Shown here one piece after another: positions 21,842-30,174 of a DNA stretch of 36,131 nucleotides (positions within the stretch are counted from its first letter, which is position 1; every line of letters starts with the position of its first letter). Source of the stretch: Candidatus Avelusimicrobium caledoniensis (GTDB lineage: Bacteria > Elusimicrobiota > Elusimicrobia > Elusimicrobiales > Elusimicrobiaceae); assembly GCA_900315795.1 (NCBI GenBank), contig ONAM01000011.1, positions 1 to 36,131 of the forward strand, given 5' to 3'. A model generated the notes under the pieces. The model saw only the letters and a program-made list of their open reading frames with translations, ran no database searches and was not told the origin of the DNA. Both the position numbers and the translations under genes were made by a program.

Positions 21842-23720
21842 AACGGGTATCTCCTATTTGGTGATATATTTTTAGATACATTTGAAAACAAGATCCTTTC
21901 CCTTCTTCGCTGGTAATAAAGAGTTTTCCTTGATGCCGGTTGACAGCTTTACCGACGACCGCTAATCCCAACCCCGTGCCGCGGGCCTTGGTGGTAAAGA
22001 ACGGCGCAAAAATTTTATGACGCAAACCTTCCGGCACGCCCGGGCCGGTATCGGACACGTAAATACACACCATGTCTTTGCCTGTCTTTACACCCACGGT
22101 AAGTGTTCCTTGGTTTTGCATGGCTTCCACCGCGTTAGCCAACAGGTTGCGGATTGCTTGTTTAATTTCTTCGGTATCAATTTTAACGTACACAGACATT
22201 ATTTCCAACTTTTCTACCAGTTTAATACCGGCCGCAAACGGATAGGAAGTCAAAATATCGTGCACGTAACTGTTGACTTCAATTTTACTCAAAATCGGCT
22301 CACGCGAGCGCACATACCCCAATACTTCGCTGATAATACTGTTGGCCTGTTTGATTTCCGATTCAATGATACCGATTTGTTTTTCAATTTTGGCATCGGG
22401 CGTTTTAACAAGCATTTTAATGAGCCGCGTCGCATTGCTGATCACCGTAAGCGGGTTGCGGATCTCGTGGCTGATAACAGAGGCCATTTGTCCCATGGTG
22501 GCTAAGCGTTCATTGGCAACCAGTTTGGCCGTAGCGTCTTTTAATTCGCGGGTACGTTCTTCCACCCGTTTTTCCAGTTCTTGGTTAGAATCGGACAACT
22601 GGCGTTGGGCGGTGAGTAAATCTTCGCGGCGTTTGTAAAGTGCGTGCGACATTTCCACAAATACTTCTGCCAAGTCGCCAATTTCGTTGCGCGGAATATC
22701 CACATCGCTGCGTTCAATACTACCGGCTTCGCCGTCGCGTACGCGCAAAGCCGCCTTGCGCAATTTTTCCACGGGGCGGCTAATCGGTACAATGACCCAA
22801 TAACTAACCCCCACAATAAATAACAAAAGTATCGCCAACAACCGCAGTAACCCCCCGTAAGAGTGAAGGGCACTGGCTACTACCAATTTGGAAGCCACAT
22901 TGGCCGGTTGTCCCACAAAAACCGTCCACCCCATAGCCGGCACCGTAGCCGATGCAACCAGCCATTTTTTGTCGCTGGGCATGGTTACTTCGCCGACCGT
23001 TTGCCCGCTGAGTTGCTCTTGCATAGCTTGCACTTGTTCGTCTAACGAGCTAAGATTGGCACTCATCAGTCCGCCCGGCGAACCATTATACGCCACAATC
23101 TCGTGTTTATCATTGACGATAAACGCTTCCATGTCCAAGGGATAGGCCTGCACCAAAAGAGGAGCTAACGTACGCAAATTGACTTCCGCCACCAACACCC
23201 CACCCACGGCCGCGCCGGACAAACTTTCTTGTACCGGAAACGCCATAAGCACTAACCACCCCTCATTACTGAGTAAGGACGGGCCCATATACACTCTGTG
23301 TTGATTGACACACGTGTTTAACAGCACCGGCAATACATTTTGTTGCTGTGAATAGAGTTGTGAAACGCCGGAGGATAACACCCGTTTCCCTTTCGTATTA
23401 AGTAAGGCCAGATAGGTAATGGAAGAATCTTTTTTCTGTAAATAAGTAAGATCCGAAGCGTCCAAAAATGCATGACCGCCAAAATCGGTATGTAAATCTA
23501 AAAAAACGGTAAAAAATTCAGAGGTGTGCGCCAAATACGTTTGTACGACGGAAGACAAGCGCACCGCTACGGCCTGCTGCTTTTGAAAAATTTCGTGTTG
23601 CAATAAATGGCTGTTCACGCGGGTCAAATGGACACCAATAAAGACAAACGGCACCAGTGAGATCAAACTAAGTGCCAGTACCGCATTAAAAAATAAACCA
23701 CGAAATTTTTTTCTACGCAT
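21825..23720 (-). CDS. Membrane sensor histidine kinase with Cache-like sensor and HAMP
   Basis: This 631-residue kinase has a membrane segment at about 10-31, a periplasmic sensor of about 250 residues (32-285) with the two-lobed look of a dCache domain (GWLVLMAFPVQ and GWTVFVGQP each close a lobe), and a second membrane segment at about 291-312. HAMP follows (313-368) and then a coiled coil (370-402). HisKA has His418 (VISHEIRNPL), and the ATPase domain has NLLANAVEAM (526-535), DTGPG (557-561) and GTGLGLAVV. The domain order is that of NtrB-like kinases. AAGGG is close to the ATG. The ligand is unknown. It starts the three-gene signalling block after a likely terminator. Confidence 0.94.
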   Translation of the reverse strand: MRRKKFRGLFFNAVLALSLISLVPFVFIGVHLTRVNSHLLQHEIFQKQQAVAVRLSSVVQTYLAHTSEFFTVFLDLHTDFGGHAFLDASDLTYLQKKDSSITYLALLNTKGKRVLSSGVSQLYSQQQNVLPVLLNTCVNQHRVYMGPSLLSNEGWLVLMAFPVQESLSGAAVGGVLVAEVNLRTLAPLLVQAYPLDMEAFIVNDKHEIVAYNGSPGGLMSANLSSLDEQVQAMQEQLSGQTVGEVTMPSDKKWLVASATVPAMGWTVFVGQPANVASKLVVASALHSYGGLLRLLAILLLFIVGVSYWVIVPISRPVEKLRKAALRVRDGEAGSIERSDVDIPRNEIGDLAEVFVEMSHALYKRREDLLTAQRQLSDSNQELEKRVEERTRELKDATAKLVANERLATMGQMASVISHEIRNPLTVISNATRLIKMLVKTPDAKIEKQIGIIESEIKQANSIISEVLGYVRSREPILSKIEVNSYVHDILTSYPFAAGIKLVEKLEIMSVYVKIDTEEIKQAIRNLLANAVEAMQNQGTLTVGVKTGKDMVCIYVSDTGPGVPEGLRHKIFAPFFTTKARGTGLGLAVVGKAVNRHQGKLFITSEEGKGSCFQMYLKIYHQIGDTRYGETR

Positions 23721-23732
23721 ATCCCTTGTCTT

Positions 23733-23766
23733 GTAAAACGGGGGCCGGATGTGTCCTCAGCCCCCG
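23733..23766 (-). terminator. Intrinsic terminator or attenuator inside the locus
   Basis: On the minus strand CGGGGGC (23766-23760) pairs with GCCCCCG (23745-23739), with an inner GGA/TCC pairing, followed by TTTT. It lies between the thioredoxin-fold gene and the histidine kinase gene and could reduce or stop read-through from the upstream Tad genes. Confidence 0.7.
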
Positions 23767-23791
23767 CCAGTTACTAAATTTTACTTACCCG

Positions 23792-24742
23792 TTAGCAACT
23801 ACCGGACGGAGCGGACGGAACGCCTTGCGCGGCAGAGGGATTGAAAAATTCAAACCCTTTGAGTTTGGCAGCACCGTCTAAGCCCATTTGCACTTTACCT
23901 TCCCACACCAACGAGGGAGAGGCACTGATGTTATACTCCCGGGCATATTTGGCTTCTTCTTTTAAGAGTTCTACCCCTTCGGTATCAAATTTCTTCATAA
24001 TCTTTTTCACGTTGATACCGGCCTCTTCCATCGCTTTATCCCAGCGGCTGGAGCGGTAGTCTTTGTTGCGAATTTCCAAATATTTCCAGAATTTCTCCGG
24101 GTAGTATTTGGCAATTAAGAGTTGGCGGACATTTTCTTCCCACTCCCCGGACCCGTGCAAACTGTTGAAACCTTGTTCGGGCGTGTAGTTGACAATGTAG
24201 CGCACACGGACGGTTTTATCTTGCGGGAAAGTGCCGTCTTTCTTGGCTTTAATAATCAAATCTTCCGCACGCACCCCATACGGGCATTGGGACATTACAA
24301 ACAAGTCCATCACACCCGGTTGGGCGGTTTTATTGCCGTAAACACCTTGGCGGGTTTGATGCGGCAAAATGATAAATTCGTCATTTTCTTGCGCCACGCC
24401 GTATTGAATCGGCTGTTCCATTTTGGTACGGATGGCTTTTGTCTTTTTTACCAAATAAAGCGGTAAAAAACTGTAATCTAACCCGGCGAGTTTCGGGTCT
24501 TGGGCTACGGCAGAAACAGACACGTGTTTGACTACCGGTTCTACTTCTAAAAATTGACCCAATCCCTGCGTGAGCATTTTATCTTCTTTACCGGCTTCAT
24601 ATTCGTCCGATTCAATGACAATAAATTCAGCTCTCGTTTTGGGCTGGGTTTTGACCGGAGCTTTGGCCGTTTTAGTGGCCGCCGCCATCGCCGCACCGGC
24701 CAAGGCAAATACGCAAAATAGCGCAAAAACTTTTTTCATCAT
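23792..24742 (-). CDS. Exported thioredoxin-fold protein with a CPYG active site
   Basis: This 316-residue protein has a signal peptide (cleavage after about residue 20, AMA). The C-terminal half has a thioredoxin/DsbA-like layout: DLFVMSQCPYG with Cys153, then a long helical insertion, and the cis-Pro loop SASPS (Pro276) before the last strands. The usual second Cys of CxxC is Gly, so the site is CPYG. The only other Cys in the mature protein is the very last residue (316). Such one-Cys sites can bind or isomerise disulfides but do not act as a normal CxxC oxidase. GGGAG is 7 nt before the ATG. Nearby genes encode several Cys-rich exported proteins that could be clients; this is an inference. 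Confidence 0.8.
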   Translation of the reverse strand: MMKKVFALFCVFALAGAAMAAATKTAKAPVKTQPKTRAEFIVIESDEYEAGKEDKMLTQGLGQFLEVEPVVKHVSVSAVAQDPKLAGLDYSFLPLYLVKKTKAIRTKMEQPIQYGVAQENDEFIILPHQTRQGVYGNKTAQPGVMDLFVMSQCPYGVRAEDLIIKAKKDGTFPQDKTVRVRYIVNYTPEQGFNSLHGSGEWEENVRQLLIAKYYPEKFWKYLEIRNKDYRSSRWDKAMEEAGINVKKIMKKFDTEGVELLKEEAKYAREYNISASPSLVWEGKVQMGLDGAAKLKGFEFFNPSAAQGVPSAPSGSC

Positions 24743-24760
24743 TTTTATACTCCCGTTAAA

Positions 24761-25030
24761 TTATTTGTCTTCCAAATGCACTTGAACGCCGCGGATTCCC
24801 AAAGCACACAAAAAATTGTAGGTCCACAAAAAGAACACCACAGACACGAGTGCCAAAATAGTACCTTGGATAGCGCGCAAAACGAGCCCGAGAAAATAGG
24901 CCATCGTAAACGCTACATCCGGATTAAACATTTCCATCAGCGCGCTAATTAGCATCACCACAAAAACGGCTAACGGAAACACTGAAAACAACACCGACAT
25001 CACAGGTATTTTTTTGATTTCTACTTTCAT
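24761..25030 (-). CDS. Small two-span membrane protein
   Basis: This 89-residue protein has two membrane segments at about residues 10-32 and 46-72 and a short polar C-terminus (GIRGVQVHLEDK). The pattern of a loop followed by a long helix and a final G-V-V-L strand slightly resembles DUF3566-type membrane proteins, but I cannot confirm it. It starts at ATG 25030 with GGAGA upstream and sits between the HAMP protein and the thioredoxin-fold protein with gaps under 20 bases. Function unknown; probably part of the same envelope module. Confidence 0.75.
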   Translation of the reverse strand: MKVEIKKIPVMSVLFSVFPLAVFVVMLISALMEMFNPDVAFTMAYFLGLVLRAIQGTILALVSVVFFLWTYNFLCALGIRGVQVHLEDK

Positions 25031-25046
25031 ACATTTCTCCTAAAAT

Positions 25047-26156
25047 TTATTTTTCCGGCTCCAACACTAAAACAATACGGTTTTTGCCGGCATCGTCCGG
25101 CAGTTGTACCGCCTTCACTACACATTGTACATTTTTATTCTCTACCGCACCACGTAATACTTTGGTGGGATTTTCCATCGCTTCGCCAACTACTTGTATG
25201 ACTTCCTGTTGGCGGCTGTCAAATATATCTAACAAATGGACTTTGTCTTTACCCGGCACATTGAGTTCAAAATTAGTGTAAAGGATGTTGTTATTCTCGT
25301 CTACTACGAGTGCCCGCGATCCTTTCGGCACCATCACCGCGAAAATAGCTTTCCACCATTGTTGCTCTTTTTCCAAAGACAAGATTTCCCCTCGTTCCAG
25401 CCCTTTTACATCGTCGCGCACGCGCTCCAAAAGCGTAGTAACGGAAGCAGCCACATCGCCAATTTCATCACGTCTTGGTGGGAAAGAAAGCGTAATGTTA
25501 TTCATGGACACAGCATCAATGCTGTCTTTAAGCGAAGTAAGCGGTCGGATAATTTTAAGCAGTAAAAATAAATACAATACGCCGCCGATAAGCAGCATCA
25601 TAATCAGCGCGCCGATCGCATAGCGCACCATGGATGCCTCAATGAGTTTCTTAGCGTTTTGGCGCGACACAATAACGTTTACCACACCGGCTACCATATT
25701 GTCTTTAGCCAGTAACGGGATAGCCATATCGTATGCGTCGCCTTTACCAAACAAAATAGCACGCGGTAAGCGGTCACGCATCGCTTGCGCTACGGCGTTG
25801 GTGTCAAAGCCGACCGCGTTGTTATATTCCGAATAAGACATCCCCAAAAATTTGGTATTTTCGTGCCAACGGATAGATCCGTCGTAGTTTAAATACACCA
25901 AACTTTTGATACGGTCATCGTTGCGCACCAGTCCTTTCATCACTTCGGCTTCGCGGAAGGTGGCCTCGCCTTTGGGGCGGGCAGCTAATTGTTGCACCAA
26001 AGACGGCGCACGGTAGCGGACCATTTCCACCATTTCGTTTTGTAACTTTTTATCAAATACGAATTTGAATAAATTGTAATAGAATAGCCCGCCGATGACA
26101 GATGCATACACCGCCACCAGTACGAACCATAAAAGCCATTTTGAAGTCAGTTTCAT
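25047..26156 (-). CDS. Membrane HAMP-domain sensor protein without kinase
   Basis: This 369-residue protein has membrane segments at about 8-28 and 180-202. The periplasmic domain (30-178) looks like a single Cache/PAS-like sensor (SLVYLNYDGSIRWHENTKFLG). A HAMP domain follows (about 203-256, IIRPLTSLKDSIDAVS and RRDEIGDVAASV) and then a cytoplasmic PAS-like domain (about 275-367, ALVVDENNNILYTN). It has no HisKA, ATPase, GGDEF, EAL or methyl-accepting domain. It may pass a signal to a partner protein by contact, perhaps to the kinases encoded downstream. The ATG at 26156 follows the TPR gene by 11 bases with GGGAG upstream. Confidence 0.85.
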   Translation of the reverse strand: MKLTSKWLLWFVLVAVYASVIGGLFYYNLFKFVFDKKLQNEMVEMVRYRAPSLVQQLAARPKGEATFREAEVMKGLVRNDDRIKSLVYLNYDGSIRWHENTKFLGMSYSEYNNAVGFDTNAVAQAMRDRLPRAILFGKGDAYDMAIPLLAKDNMVAGVVNVIVSRQNAKKLIEASMVRYAIGALIMMLLIGGVLYLFLLLKIIRPLTSLKDSIDAVSMNNITLSFPPRRDEIGDVAASVTTLLERVRDDVKGLERGEILSLEKEQQWWKAIFAVMVPKGSRALVVDENNNILYTNFELNVPGKDKVHLLDIFDSRQQEVIQVVGEAMENPTKVLRGAVENKNVQCVVKAVQLPDDAGKNRIVLVLEPEK

Positions 26157-26167
26157 TACATGCTCCC

Positions 26168-27640
26168 TTATTTAAGTAATTCTTCTACTTTGCGAAGTCC
26201 CAAATCGGCATCGCTGTTACCGGGGTCTAGTTGTTTGGCCACGATCCACGCTTGGCGGGCGCGTTCATAATCATCTTGGTTAAACGCATCTAACCCCTCA
26301 ATGTACTTGGCGCGCGAGGCCGCACTGGCCTCGGCCGACACCCGGCTCACCCCACCGCCCAATGTCGGCAAGGTTTCGTTGGCTCCGGCCGCGGCGGCAC
26401 CCGCCCCGGTGGAGGAAGTAGTCGTCGTGGTGGTAGTAGTCGTGGTGGTCGTTGTAGTAGACGTACTGCCCGGCACAATCGTTTGACCGGAAACACCCGG
26501 GATCGGATTGTCAATAGAGACCGTTTCAATCACATCCGGTTTATCTTCGTCTTCCTGTTCTTGTGCGGCAGCAGCGGCGGCCACAGCGGCTTGTTGGGCT
26601 TTTTGCTCTTGGAGCAAGCGTTGGCGTTGTTGCATGCGCAAATAATTTTCTTTGGCATCACGCGCTTGTTTGATAAGTCCGTCCATCGCGGAAGTATCTG
26701 CCCCCCATTTTTTGGCATTGTTCCAATACGAAACAGCTTGGTCAAATTTAGCCGCATTGTAAGAACGGGTCCCGGCAGTATAATATCCGGCGGCGATTTC
26801 GTTCTTGAGTTGCGACATATACTTTTGGACCCGCGGATCGCCGGGCTGAATTTTGGTAATCCGTTCAAATACGGCGTACGATTCCACGTATTGTCCTTTA
26901 TTATAAAAATCAAGCGCTTGTTTCATATATTCTTCTACTTGCTGTTTGCGCAGTTTATTTTCCGCATCGGCAATTTTGGAAACAAGTTTCGGGTCGTCTT
27001 TACGCATTAAGAGTGCGTTATACCACGCATCTAACGCTTTTTGATAATCACCGTTTTTTTCGGCTTCGTCTCCGCGGCGGGTATATTCTTTGGCAATATC
27101 GTAATCAATTTTGCGTTTCCACGATTGGGCTTTGGTATTGCCGGGCTGCAAAGTCAAAATTTCGTTGACCTTATCGTTGGCTTCTACCAAGCGGCCGCTG
27201 TCGTACAAGCGGGAGGCCTCTTGGAATTTGGCCTCAATCACTTGTGCCTCTGACGTCGTACCATACGTGCCCATATTTTGGGCCTGTTTGGCTAGTGTCT
27301 GGGCTTGTTTGAAATTCGGATCAATGCTTAAAATGGTTTGTGCCATTTCTTGCGCGCGTTGGTAATCGCCTTGCTTATACAGCGTGTAAGCATTTTCATA
27401 CACCATACGCAAGGTATAATTTTGGATACGCTGTTTTTCCAACTGAACCGTGGAAAGATATTGTTTGCGTTCTTCCACATCATTTAACGTACCCATGGAA
27501 ATTTTGCCCAGGTCCAAGAGCATACCGGCCTCTTTGCCGTGTTGGCGCACCGTAGAAGGACGGTTAAATGTATTATTGGCCGCCCACACAGACGCGGCGA
27601 CGGATAGTAAAACAAATGCAAAAACCAGGTTTTTCTTCAT
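26168..27640 (-). CDS. Exported TPR protein with poly-Thr segment
   Basis: This 490-residue protein has a signal peptide (MKKNLVFAFVLLSVAASVWA). Successive TPR-like units run from about residue 80 to 330 (AYTLYKQGDYQRAQEMAQTI, LDFYNKGQYVESYAVFERI and similar). A Gln/Ala-rich coiled part lies at 335-365, a linker with 14 consecutive Thr at about 393-406, an Ala/Gly-rich stretch, and a last TPR pair at the C-terminus (about 445-490). TPR proteins such as TadD are common in Tad loci and are thought to help secretin assembly. The position directly after tadC fits that idea, though this protein is larger than usual. The Thr run is encoded by mixed codons. Confidence 0.85.
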   Translation of the reverse strand: MKKNLVFAFVLLSVAASVWAANNTFNRPSTVRQHGKEAGMLLDLGKISMGTLNDVEERKQYLSTVQLEKQRIQNYTLRMVYENAYTLYKQGDYQRAQEMAQTILSIDPNFKQAQTLAKQAQNMGTYGTTSEAQVIEAKFQEASRLYDSGRLVEANDKVNEILTLQPGNTKAQSWKRKIDYDIAKEYTRRGDEAEKNGDYQKALDAWYNALLMRKDDPKLVSKIADAENKLRKQQVEEYMKQALDFYNKGQYVESYAVFERITKIQPGDPRVQKYMSQLKNEIAAGYYTAGTRSYNAAKFDQAVSYWNNAKKWGADTSAMDGLIKQARDAKENYLRMQQRQRLLQEQKAQQAAVAAAAAAQEQEDEDKPDVIETVSIDNPIPGVSGQTIVPGSTSTTTTTTTTTTTTTTSSTGAGAAAAGANETLPTLGGGVSRVSAEASAASRAKYIEGLDAFNQDDYERARQAWIVAKQLDPGNSDADLGLRKVEELLK

Positions 27641-27650
27641 AATTTATCCT

Positions 27651-28541
27651 CTAAAATCCCATACCGCCGTTGACAAGGCCCATAATCATCGGCGCTAAGA
27701 TTAAAATAAAAATCGTCGGGAAGATGAACATAAAGAGCGGAAATAACATCTTCGTAGAGGCCTGCGCGGCTAACTTTTCGGCGCGGCTTAAGCGGCGCGC
27801 GCGAAGGTCCGTAGAGAAGTTGCGCAGCAAGTCCACCAAGCTCGTACCGAGTTCGTCGGATTGGATAATCAGCCCCACCAGTGAGCGCACTTCCTGTACG
27901 CCGGTCCGGGCGGCAAAACGTTCTAACGCTTCGCGACGGGAATAACCGAGCTTAATTTCGTTAATAGTTTTTTCCAGTTCTTCTTCCAAAATTGTTTTTT
28001 CTTTGGCAATTTTAATAATACGCTCAAATGCGGTTAAATAATCTAAACCGGATTCAATAATAAGCGCGGCCAAATCTACCGTGGTAGAGAAATTGCCTAA
28101 AATTTCCGCTTGGCGTTTTTCTATTTTACTTTTGATGATAACGTCGGGTAAATAGAAACAAAGCGGCACTAAAATAACCGGCCAAACCGACTGGAATAAA
28201 AGCATGATCGCCGCCGGGACAAGTAAAGCACACCAAATTTTGCTGTACAAAATATCTACCGGTTGCGGATTATCGGGGCTGCCCAGTTGCATGTGCATTT
28301 CTTCCAAGCTGTCTTCCACATGAAAGTTACGCAAACAGAACACGGCCACGCGGTCCCAAAATTTTTCTTCCGGCTGCAACCGCGCAAAACTGGACGTAGA
28401 TTTAAACCGTTTGACGGCAATATCCACAACTTCTTCCTTCTTTTCTTTGGGCGAGAGCAAGCCAAATATCGTCAGGAATACGGCAAACGTTCCTATGGCG
28501 AGTAACAATTTTAAACCGACGGTAAAAATTAAGCTATTCAT
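27651..28541 (-). CDS. tadC: Tad pilus inner-membrane platform protein TadC
   Basis: This 296-residue protein of the T2SSF/GspF superfamily is one of two platform proteins expected to couple the TadA ATPase to pilin polymerisation. Membrane segments are at about 8-28, 105-140 and 265-290, with the cytoplasmic helical domain between (RQAEILGNFSTTVDLAALIIESGLDYLTAFERI, quoted here by its position 143-175) and a later block ELGTSLVDLLRNFSTDLR. It is the normal length. Start at 28541 lies one base after the tadB stop. Confidence 0.93.
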   Translation of the reverse strand: MNSLIFTVGLKLLLAIGTFAVFLTIFGLLSPKEKKEEVVDIAVKRFKSTSSFARLQPEEKFWDRVAVFCLRNFHVEDSLEEMHMQLGSPDNPQPVDILYSKIWCALLVPAAIMLLFQSVWPVILVPLCFYLPDVIIKSKIEKRQAEILGNFSTTVDLAALIIESGLDYLTAFERIIKIAKEKTILEEELEKTINEIKLGYSRREALERFAARTGVQEVRSLVGLIIQSDELGTSLVDLLRNFSTDLRARRLSRAEKLAAQASTKMLFPLFMFIFPTIFILILAPMIMGLVNGGMGF

Positions 28542-28542
28542 A

Positions 28543-30165
28543 TTACACCCGTACCTCGCCCATTTTCTTGAGAATCTTCATACCAATTCCGATCCAGATA
28601 ATACAGAACAGGAACACACAAATTCCCAGCGGGCTTGTGTAGAACGAAAACATTTGCGACGGATTGAAAATAAACATTACCAGCATCATCACAAACGGCA
28701 TAATACTTACTACGATAGATTGAATCTTCTGTTGCGCTGTCATGGCTTGTAGTTTTTCTTCCAGTTTACTTTCTTCGCGGATGTTTTCCACCAAGCGCGA
28801 GAAAATAACCGTCAAATTACCACCGACCTGCCGCTGAATAATAATCGCTTTAACGATATAAGAAAGCATCCGGCTGTCCACACGTTCGGTTAGCCCGTCC
28901 AACGCTTTTTCAAAGGGAGTGCCGAGTTGGTAGTTTTTAACCACGAGGCCAAATTCATCGGCAATCGGCGGCAACATATCGCGCGAAACAAGCTCAAACC
29001 CTTGCACAATATCCATACCCGAACGGAGCGAGTTGGACAGCAAAATAAGGGAGTCCATCAGTTGCGCGTTCACCTTGCGTCCGCGGCTTTTTTTGAGCGC
29101 ATCCAACACCGCCATCGGCATACGGATACTGATAACACCGCCTAAGAATAAAACGAGCAGGAAGATAAACACACCCAAAAATCCGCCGGCTATTAAGCCC
29201 ATGAGCAACCCGCCCAACGCAAAGAAAGCGATGGTGCCAAATACGATGTATTTGATATCAATAGTAACGAACTGACGGTTGAAATCTTCGGCCCAGGCAG
29301 AACTTTTTTGTTTATAATCCTCCAAAAAAACTAAGATATTTTCTTTTTTATTTTCCAATAGTAAAAACACAGCTAACCCCGCCAACGCCGAGCCAAGCAC
29401 AATCATAAACAGACTGGTAGCGCGGTCCGCCGGGGTCGTGCGGTAAATTTTCGGATCCGGCACACTGCCCGGAATCGGTGAGCTCATAAACTGCGAGAAC
29501 AAATGGTTCGCCAATACCACAACGGCCATAACTGACTTGCGGTATTTATCTTCGCGTTGGCTGATAGGGCTGGAAAACGACTCAATCGTGCTGAAAAATT
29601 CGTTGTTAATAAGTTCAAACGTAGATAACATGGAACGCGCCCGGCCTTCCATGCTGTCTTTCATGACAAGCAGTTGTTTGCCGCGCAGTAAGTCTTTATT
29701 TAAGCGGTCCAATGTAGCCATTAAGTTAATGCGGTTGCCCACATACCCGCGGGAAAGTTGATCTAGTACAATAGGCTGGTTAGGGTCTAACGACTTATCG
29801 GCCCGGTCCAAAAATAAGTACACGTTGGAAAACGCCTGACGCCACAAATCTACCTCGCTATACGTCCCCTCGTTGGGCACATAGACCACTTTGTTAGCGT
29901 CCATACGGGTCAGCTCATCGGCAAACCATTTGGGCATAGACACTTTGCGCACCCGGCCACCGCCGCACTCGGCCGGCAATTCATACTCTTTTTTATCGTT
30001 GGCCAAATGGACGTCAAAAAACTCGGCCATGATACGCATTTTTTCCATGGAACAACGGATGCTGGTGCGGTTTTTGGCCGACAACGCACGCCCTTGCCCG
30101 TCCACAGGCGCGCCTACGAGCAAGCCCACAATCAAACATACGATAATTCCATGTAGTTTTTTCAT
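28543..30165 (-). CDS. tadB: TadB platform protein with exported N-terminal domain
   Basis: This 540-residue protein is longer than a typical TadB of about 300 residues. The C-terminal part (about 245-540) has the TadB layout: membrane segments at about 248-270 and 308-350, a T2SSF domain (about 370-490, LMDSLILLSNSLRSGMDIVQ and GTPFEKALDGL) and two C-terminal segments. The extra N-terminal 240 residues begin with a signal-sequence-like segment (MKKLHGIIVCLIVGLLVGAP) and form a helical domain, probably periplasmic, with two Cys. I do not recognise that domain. One continuous frame with no internal start signal argues for a true fusion. The gap to tadC is one base. Confidence 0.9.
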   Translation of the reverse strand: MKKLHGIIVCLIVGLLVGAPVDGQGRALSAKNRTSIRCSMEKMRIMAEFFDVHLANDKKEYELPAECGGGRVRKVSMPKWFADELTRMDANKVVYVPNEGTYSEVDLWRQAFSNVYLFLDRADKSLDPNQPIVLDQLSRGYVGNRINLMATLDRLNKDLLRGKQLLVMKDSMEGRARSMLSTFELINNEFFSTIESFSSPISQREDKYRKSVMAVVVLANHLFSQFMSSPIPGSVPDPKIYRTTPADRATSLFMIVLGSALAGLAVFLLLENKKENILVFLEDYKQKSSAWAEDFNRQFVTIDIKYIVFGTIAFFALGGLLMGLIAGGFLGVFIFLLVLFLGGVISIRMPMAVLDALKKSRGRKVNAQLMDSLILLSNSLRSGMDIVQGFELVSRDMLPPIADEFGLVVKNYQLGTPFEKALDGLTERVDSRMLSYIVKAIIIQRQVGGNLTVIFSRLVENIREESKLEEKLQAMTAQQKIQSIVVSIMPFVMMLVMFIFNPSQMFSFYTSPLGICVFLFCIIWIGIGMKILKKMGEVRV

Positions 30166-30174
30166 GTTAAATTC

